NCBI RefSeq assembly: GCF_024055715.1
Contig: NZ_JAMXMV010000008.1
Location: forward strand, 186,001-250,000
DNA from: Actinoallomurus soli
Lineage (GTDB): Bacteria; Actinomycetota; Actinomycetes; Streptosporangiales; Streptosporangiaceae
Direction of reading: 5' to 3'
Length of the DNA: 64,000 nt
In this document: positions 59,942 to 64,000 of the stretch, piece after piece
Position numbering within the stretch: position 1 is the first letter of the stretch
Layout of the letters: every line of letters begins with the position of its first letter
Made by a program: the position numbers and the translations under genes
Notes under the pieces: generated by a model
Databases searched by the model: none
What the model was told of the DNA's origin: nothing
What the model saw: the letters and a program-made list of their open reading frames with translations, nothing else

Positions 59942-62900
59942 TTGTACTTGAAGAGCCTCACGTTGCGGGGTTTCAAGTCCTTCGCGTCCTCGACCACACT
60001 GCGCCTCGAGCCGGGGATCACCTGTGTCGTCGGGCCGAACGGCTCGGGCAAGTCCAACGTCGTCGACGCGCTCGCCTGGGTGATGGGCGAGCAGGGCGCC
60101 AAGTCGCTGCGCGGCGGCAAGATGGAGGACGTGATCTTCGCGGGCACGTCCTCGCGTCCGCCGCTCGGCCGCGCCGAGGTCGTCCTGACGATCGACAACT
60201 CCGACGGCGCGCTGCCCATCGACTACTCCGAGGTCACGATCAGCCGGCTGATGTTCCGGTCGGGCCAGAGCGAGTACTCCATCAACGGCGACCCCTGCCG
60301 GCTGCTGGACGTCCAGGAGCTGCTGTCCGACTCCGGCATCGGCCGCGAGATGCACGTCATCATCGGGCAGGGCCAGCTCGACCGGGTCCTGCACTCCGGC
60401 CCGGAGGGGCGACGGGCGGTGATCGAGGAGGCCGCGGGCGTCCTCAAGCACCGCAAGCGCAAGGAGAAGGCCCTGCGCAAGCTCAACGCGATGCAGGCCA
60501 ACCTGACGCGCGTGCAGGACCTCACCACCGAGCTGCGCCGGCAGCTCAAGCCGCTCGGCAGGCAGGCGGAGATCGCCCGGCGGGCGGCGGTCATCCAGTC
60601 CGAGCTGCGGGACGCGCGGCTGCGGCTCCTCGCCGACGACCTGGTCACCCTCACGGCGAGGCTGGAGCAGGAGGCGGCCGACGAGGCGACGATCCGCGAG
60701 CGCCGTGCGGCCGTCGAGCAGGCGCTGGCCCAGGCACAGCAGCGGGAGGCCGCCCTGGAGGCCGAGGCCGCCGAGCAGGCGCCGGTCCTCGCCCGGGTGC
60801 AGGACACCTGGTACCAGCTGTCGTCGCTGCGCGAGCGCCTGCGCGGCGTCGGTGAGCTCGCCGCCGAGCGCCACCGCAACGCCGTGGAGGCCCAGGCGGA
60901 GGAGCGCCGGGGCCGCGACCCGGAGGACATGGAGCGTGAGGCGGCGGAGATCCGGGCGCAGGAGGAGGTCCTCGGCGCCCGGCTCGAGGCGGCGCAGGAC
61001 CTCCTCGCCGAGGCCGTCGACCGGCGCGCCGCCGCCGAGGCCGCGCTGAAGCAGGAGGAGTACCGCCTGCAGGACGCCGCCCGCGCCGCCGCCGACCGCC
61101 GCGAGGGGCTGGCCCGGCTGCGCGGCCGGGTCGAGGCGCTGGGCAGCAAGGTGCAGGCCACGGAGGCGGAGATCGGCCGGCTGGCCGAGGCCCTCGCGGA
61201 CGCGCGGGAGCGCGCGGCGGCGGCCCAGGCCGAGTACGAGTCCCAGGACACCGAGACCGCCGAGGACCCGGAGCTGGCCGCCGAGCACGAGCGCGCCCAG
61301 GAGGTCCTGGAGCAGGCCAAGGAGGCCGTCGAGCACGCGCGGGAGGCCGTGGAGGAGCCCCGGCGGCTCCTGAAGGAGGCGCGGGACCGGGTGGCCGCCG
61401 CGCGGGGCGCCGACCAGGCGGCGCAGAAGGAGGTCACCGCGCTGCAGGCACGCGTGGAGGCCCTCGACCAGACGATGGGCAGCGCGGCGGACGGCGGGGA
61501 GGTCCTGCTCGCCGCCGGCCTCGACGGCGTGCTCGGCACGACCGCGTCCCTGCTGTCGGTCGAGCCGGGCGCCGAGATCGCGATCGCGGCGGCGCTGGGC
61601 GCGGCCGCCGAGGCCGTCGCCGTCGCCTCGCTCGACACCGCCGAGGCCGCGCTGACCGTGCTGCGCGCCGAGGACGCCGGGCAGGCCGGTGTCGTCGTCG
61701 GCGCCGGACCCGACGGCCACCGCGAGCCGCCCGCCCTCCCGGACGGCGCCCGCCCGGCCGCCGACCTGGTCACCGCCCCGGAGACGCTGCGGGCCGCGAT
61801 CCGCCACCTGCTGGCGGACGTCGTGATCGTCGAGGACCTGCCCGCCGCGGCCGCGCTCGTACGGTCCCGGCCCGAGCTGCGCGCGGTGACCCGCGACGGG
61901 GACCTCCTCGGCGCGCACTGGGCGGTCGGCGGTGGCGGCAAGCGGCAGAGCCTGCTGCAGATGCGGTCCGCCCGCGACGAGGCCGCCGAGCGGCTCGCCG
62001 CCGCGGAGGCCAGGGCCGAGGGCACCGCCGTCGCGCTGGAGGACGCCGTCGCGGCCGAGCAGCGGGCCCAGGCCGTGCTGGAGGCCGCCCAGGCGGCGGT
62101 CGGCGAGGCCCAGAGCGGCGTGAACCGCGCGCAGGCGGGCCTGGACAAGGTGCGGGCCCGGATGCGGGAGGCGGCCGCCGAGGCCGCCCAGGAGGCCAAG
62201 CAGGTGGCCCGGCTGCAGGCCGCCGCCCAGGCCGCCCGGCAGGAGGCCGAGCGCCTCGCCCGGTCCCTGACCGCCGCCGAGGAGGCGCGGGACCGGGACC
62301 TGACCGCGGCGGCGGAGCTGCGCGAGCGCCTGGAGATCGCCGAGGCGGAGCCCCTCGACGAGGACGACCAGGACACCGCACGCCGTGACGAGCTGAACGA
62401 CCGGTGCCAGGAGCTGCGGTCGGCCGAGATGGAGGCGCGGCTGAACGTCCGCACCGCCGAGGAGCGGGTCTCGGCCATCGCGGGCCGGGCCGACGCGCTG
62501 GAGCGGGCCGCCGACCGCGAACGCCAGGAACGCGCCCGCGCCGCCGAGCGCCGCCGCCGCCTCGCCCGTGACGCGCGGGTGGCGCAGGCCGTGGGCGTCG
62601 GCGTCCAGCGGGCGCTGGCCGGTATCGAGGTCTCGATCGCCGCGGCCGTGGCCGAGCGGGAGACCCACGAGCAGGCGCGTACGGCCCGCGAGGAGGAGCT
62701 GAAGGCCGTACGGACCAGCGTGCGCCAGCTCACCGGCGAGCACGAGAAGCTCGTCAACGTCGCGCACGGCAGCGAGGTCGCCCGGGCCGAGCAGCGGCTG
62801 CGCCTGCAGCAGTTCGAGGAGCGGGCGATGGAGGAGTTCGGGCTGGAGGTGGCCGTGCTCGTCGCCGAGTACGGCCCCGAGCAGCCGGTGCCCCCGGCCC

Positions 62901-63598
62901 CGGACGCCCCGGAGGACGCCGCGCCCGAGCCGTACGACCGGGCCAGGCAGGAGAAGCGCGCGAAGCAGGCCGAGCGCCAGTTGGCCCAGCTCGGCAAGGT
63001 CAACCCCCTCGCGCTGGAGGAGTTCGCGGCGCTGGAGGAGCGGCACGCGTTCCTGACCTCACAGCTGGAGGACCTGAAGAAGACCCGCCGGGACCTGCTC
63101 ACCGTCGTCAAGGAGGTCGACGACCGGGTCCAGCAGGTGTTCGCGTCGGCCTACGAGGACGTCGCGCGGGAGTTCGAGGGCGTCTTCTCCCGGCTGTTCC
63201 CGGGCGGGGAGGGGCGGCTGTCGCTGACCGACCCGGAGGACCTGCTCACCACCGGGGTCGAGGTGGAGGCGCGGCCGCCGGGCAAGAAGGTCAAGCGCCT
63301 GTCGCTGCTGTCCGGCGGCGAGCGCTCGCTCGTGGCCATCGCGTTCCTCGCCTCGATCTTCAAGGCGCGGCCGTCGCCGTTCTACGTGCTCGACGAGGTC
63401 GAGGCCGCCCTGGACGACACCAACACCCAGCGGCTGCTCGGCATCTTCGAGGAGCTGCGCGAGTCGTCGCAGCTGATCGTGATCACTCACCAGAAGCGCA
63501 CGATGGAGGGCGCGGACGCCCTGTACGGCGTCAGCATGCGCGGCGACGGCGTGACCCAGGTCGTCAGCCAGCGCCTCCGGGAGCCCGAGCCGGCCTGA
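59942..63598 (+). CDS. smc: Chromosome segregation protein SMC
   Basis: 1218-aa condensin ATPase. Walker A GPNGSGKSNVVDALAWVMG (about residue 33), coiled coil I (about 165-490, Glu/Ala/Arg heptads), hinge (about 495-660, with SAADGGEVLLAAGLDGVLGT), coiled coil II (to about 1010), the C-motif LSLLSGGERSLVAIAFLASI and Walker B FYVLDEVEAALDDTNTQRLL. It compacts and segregates the chromosome with ScpAB. TTG 59942 is chosen because the family begins YLKSLTLRGFKSF; an in-frame start at 59900 is less likely. An unusually Ala-rich coiled coil, as expected at this GC content. Confidence 0.96.
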   Translation: MYLKSLTLRGFKSFASSTTLRLEPGITCVVGPNGSGKSNVVDALAWVMGEQGAKSLRGGKMEDVIFAGTSSRPPLGRAEVVLTIDNSDGALPIDYSEVTISRLMFRSGQSEYSINGDPCRLLDVQELLSDSGIGREMHVIIGQGQLDRVLHSGPEGRRAVIEEAAGVLKHRKRKEKALRKLNAMQANLTRVQDLTTELRRQLKPLGRQAEIARRAAVIQSELRDARLRLLADDLVTLTARLEQEAADEATIRERRAAVEQALAQAQQREAALEAEAAEQAPVLARVQDTWYQLSSLRERLRGVGELAAERHRNAVEAQAEERRGRDPEDMEREAAEIRAQEEVLGARLEAAQDLLAEAVDRRAAAEAALKQEEYRLQDAARAAADRREGLARLRGRVEALGSKVQATEAEIGRLAEALADARERAAAAQAEYESQDTETAEDPELAAEHERAQEVLEQAKEAVEHAREAVEEPRRLLKEARDRVAAARGADQAAQKEVTALQARVEALDQTMGSAADGGEVLLAAGLDGVLGTTASLLSVEPGAEIAIAAALGAAAEAVAVASLDTAEAALTVLRAEDAGQAGVVVGAGPDGHREPPALPDGARPAADLVTAPETLRAAIRHLLADVVIVEDLPAAAALVRSRPELRAVTRDGDLLGAHWAVGGGGKRQSLLQMRSARDEAAERLAAAEARAEGTAVALEDAVAAEQRAQAVLEAAQAAVGEAQSGVNRAQAGLDKVRARMREAAAEAAQEAKQVARLQAAAQAARQEAERLARSLTAAEEARDRDLTAAAELRERLEIAEAEPLDEDDQDTARRDELNDRCQELRSAEMEARLNVRTAEERVSAIAGRADALERAADRERQERARAAERRRRLARDARVAQAVGVGVQRALAGIEVSIAAAVAERETHEQARTAREEELKAVRTSVRQLTGEHEKLVNVAHGSEVARAEQRLRLQQFEERAMEEFGLEVAVLVAEYGPEQPVPPAPDAPEDAAPEPYDRARQEKRAKQAERQLAQLGKVNPLALEEFAALEERHAFLTSQLEDLKKTRRDLLTVVKEVDDRVQQVFASAYEDVAREFEGVFSRLFPGGEGRLSLTDPEDLLTTGVEVEARPPGKKVKRLSLLSGGERSLVAIAFLASIFKARPSPFYVLDEVEAALDDTNTQRLLGIFEELRESSQLIVITHQKRTMEGADALYGVSMRGDGVTQVVSQRLREPEPA

Positions 63599-63789
63599 CC
63601 GATCGATGCCTGTACCGTCCTCACGAGGGCGTGGGTTGGCCTGCGGTGGGATTCTCCGGTCTTGTCGTTGTACGGCCGGTACGGCAAACAATTTGCAGGT
63701 TTTGTACCATCTTGTCCCAAATCGCGCTTGGCTTCGCTAGAGTCACGGCCGTCCCACACGGCGCGATTGACACCCTCGGAAAGGTCACC

Positions 63790-64000
63790 GTGGACCCTCA
63801 GCTTCTCAAAGACAACTTCGCCCAGGTCGGCGGCCATGGCATGGACGTGGCCGAGTACTTCTACGCGGACCTGTTCGAGCGCAACCCGCACTACCGCTCC
63901 CTGTTCCCGGCGTCGATGAGGCGCCAGCAGGAGGTCCTGCTGGGCGCGCTCAGCCAGATCGTGGCCCTGGTGGACGACCCGGAGCGGCTCGTCCCGTACC
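63790..64000 (+). CDS. Globin domain protein, probably flavohemoglobin-like (partial)
   Basis: N-terminal 70 residues of a globin, cut by the window edge: VDPQLLKDNFAQVGGHGMDV, AEYFYADLFERNPHYRSLFP (globin helices B-C/CD with the conserved Phe) and RRQQEVLLGALSQIVALVDD. Similar N-termini belong to flavohemoglobin-type NO dioxygenases or related FAD/NAD-binding globins. GTG start. A candidate -10 TAGAGT lies about 52 bp upstream. Confidence 0.8.
   Translation, partial: MDPQLLKDNFAQVGGHGMDVAEYFYADLFERNPHYRSLFPASMRRQQEVLLGALSQIVALVDDPERLVPY

Noticed and set aside
59804-63046. 1080-codon minus-strand frame opposite smc
   Set aside because: Shadow of the smc reading frame; Leu/Gly/Arg repeats without family features.

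Overview
The window is about 64 kb of a very GC-rich actinomycete chromosome. The regulator families (XRE-DUF5753, DUF397, MmyB-like, SigE-like), F420 genes (cofC, a PPOX oxidoreductase), frequent GTG/TTG starts and the gene order point to the Streptosporangiales or a related mycelial actinobacterium, perhaps Thermomonosporaceae. The genus is inference. No rRNA, tRNA, CRISPR array or intact insertion sequence was seen.

Backbone. A conserved actinomycete core block runs through the window in the order ndgR-leuC-leuD ... hup ... cofC-plsC-gpsA-ddl ... DUF3515-Lrp-thiL ... thiD ... rpmB-DAK2-recG ... rsmD-coaD-DUF177-rpmF-rnc-mutM-acyP ... smc. As I remember it, this is the order around SCO5552-SCO5577 in Streptomyces coelicolor. 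It covers leucine and thiamine synthesis, phospholipid and peptidoglycan precursors, ribosomal proteins L28 and L32, CoA, RNA processing, DNA repair and chromosome segregation.

Insertions. Accessory DNA interrupts the core. (1) 0-6 kb: an ATPase/DUF397/XRE regulatory trio, an SDR gene, a frameshifted DinB-like gene and WYL and MerR regulators. (2) 8.9-15.6 kb, between leuD and hup: an MFS transporter relic, an ArsR-type regulator, an amino-acid ABC transporter with an S15-family hydrolase, the tail of a lost LacI gene and a group II intron relic. (3) 20.5-44.3 kb, between ddl and DUF3515: a secreted nuclease, a shortened acetamidase-like gene, a MarR-controlled FAD monooxygenase with a C-terminal frameshift, a group 2 sigma factor, YceI, a divergent SDR/MmyB-like pair with a 39-bp perfect palindrome, a short virginiamycin B lyase-like protein coupled to a hemerythrin, a CMD/TetR pair, a second XRE/DUF397/ATPase set with a truncated DUF397, a SigE-like sigma factor with a membrane partner, and a sugar locus (DeoR, GH27 alpha-galactosidase, beta-phosphoglucomutase-like HAD, GH65). 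(4) Small insertions in the thi-rpmB part: a CBM2-like membrane protein and two Trp/Gly-rich secreted peptides.

Regulation visible in the sequence includes large dyads upstream of the first trio, paired MarR-type operators, strong hairpin terminators between convergent genes, a probable cysteine-type leader peptide before a HEAT-repeat gene, and a thiL gene with no ATG, GTG or TTG start where one is expected. The most novel-looking items are the duplicated trio with its dyads and a sharp strand-composition break inside the XRE gene, the leader peptide/HEAT pair, and the 39-bp palindrome. Coordinates of starts and all operator functions are inferred by reading the sequence.
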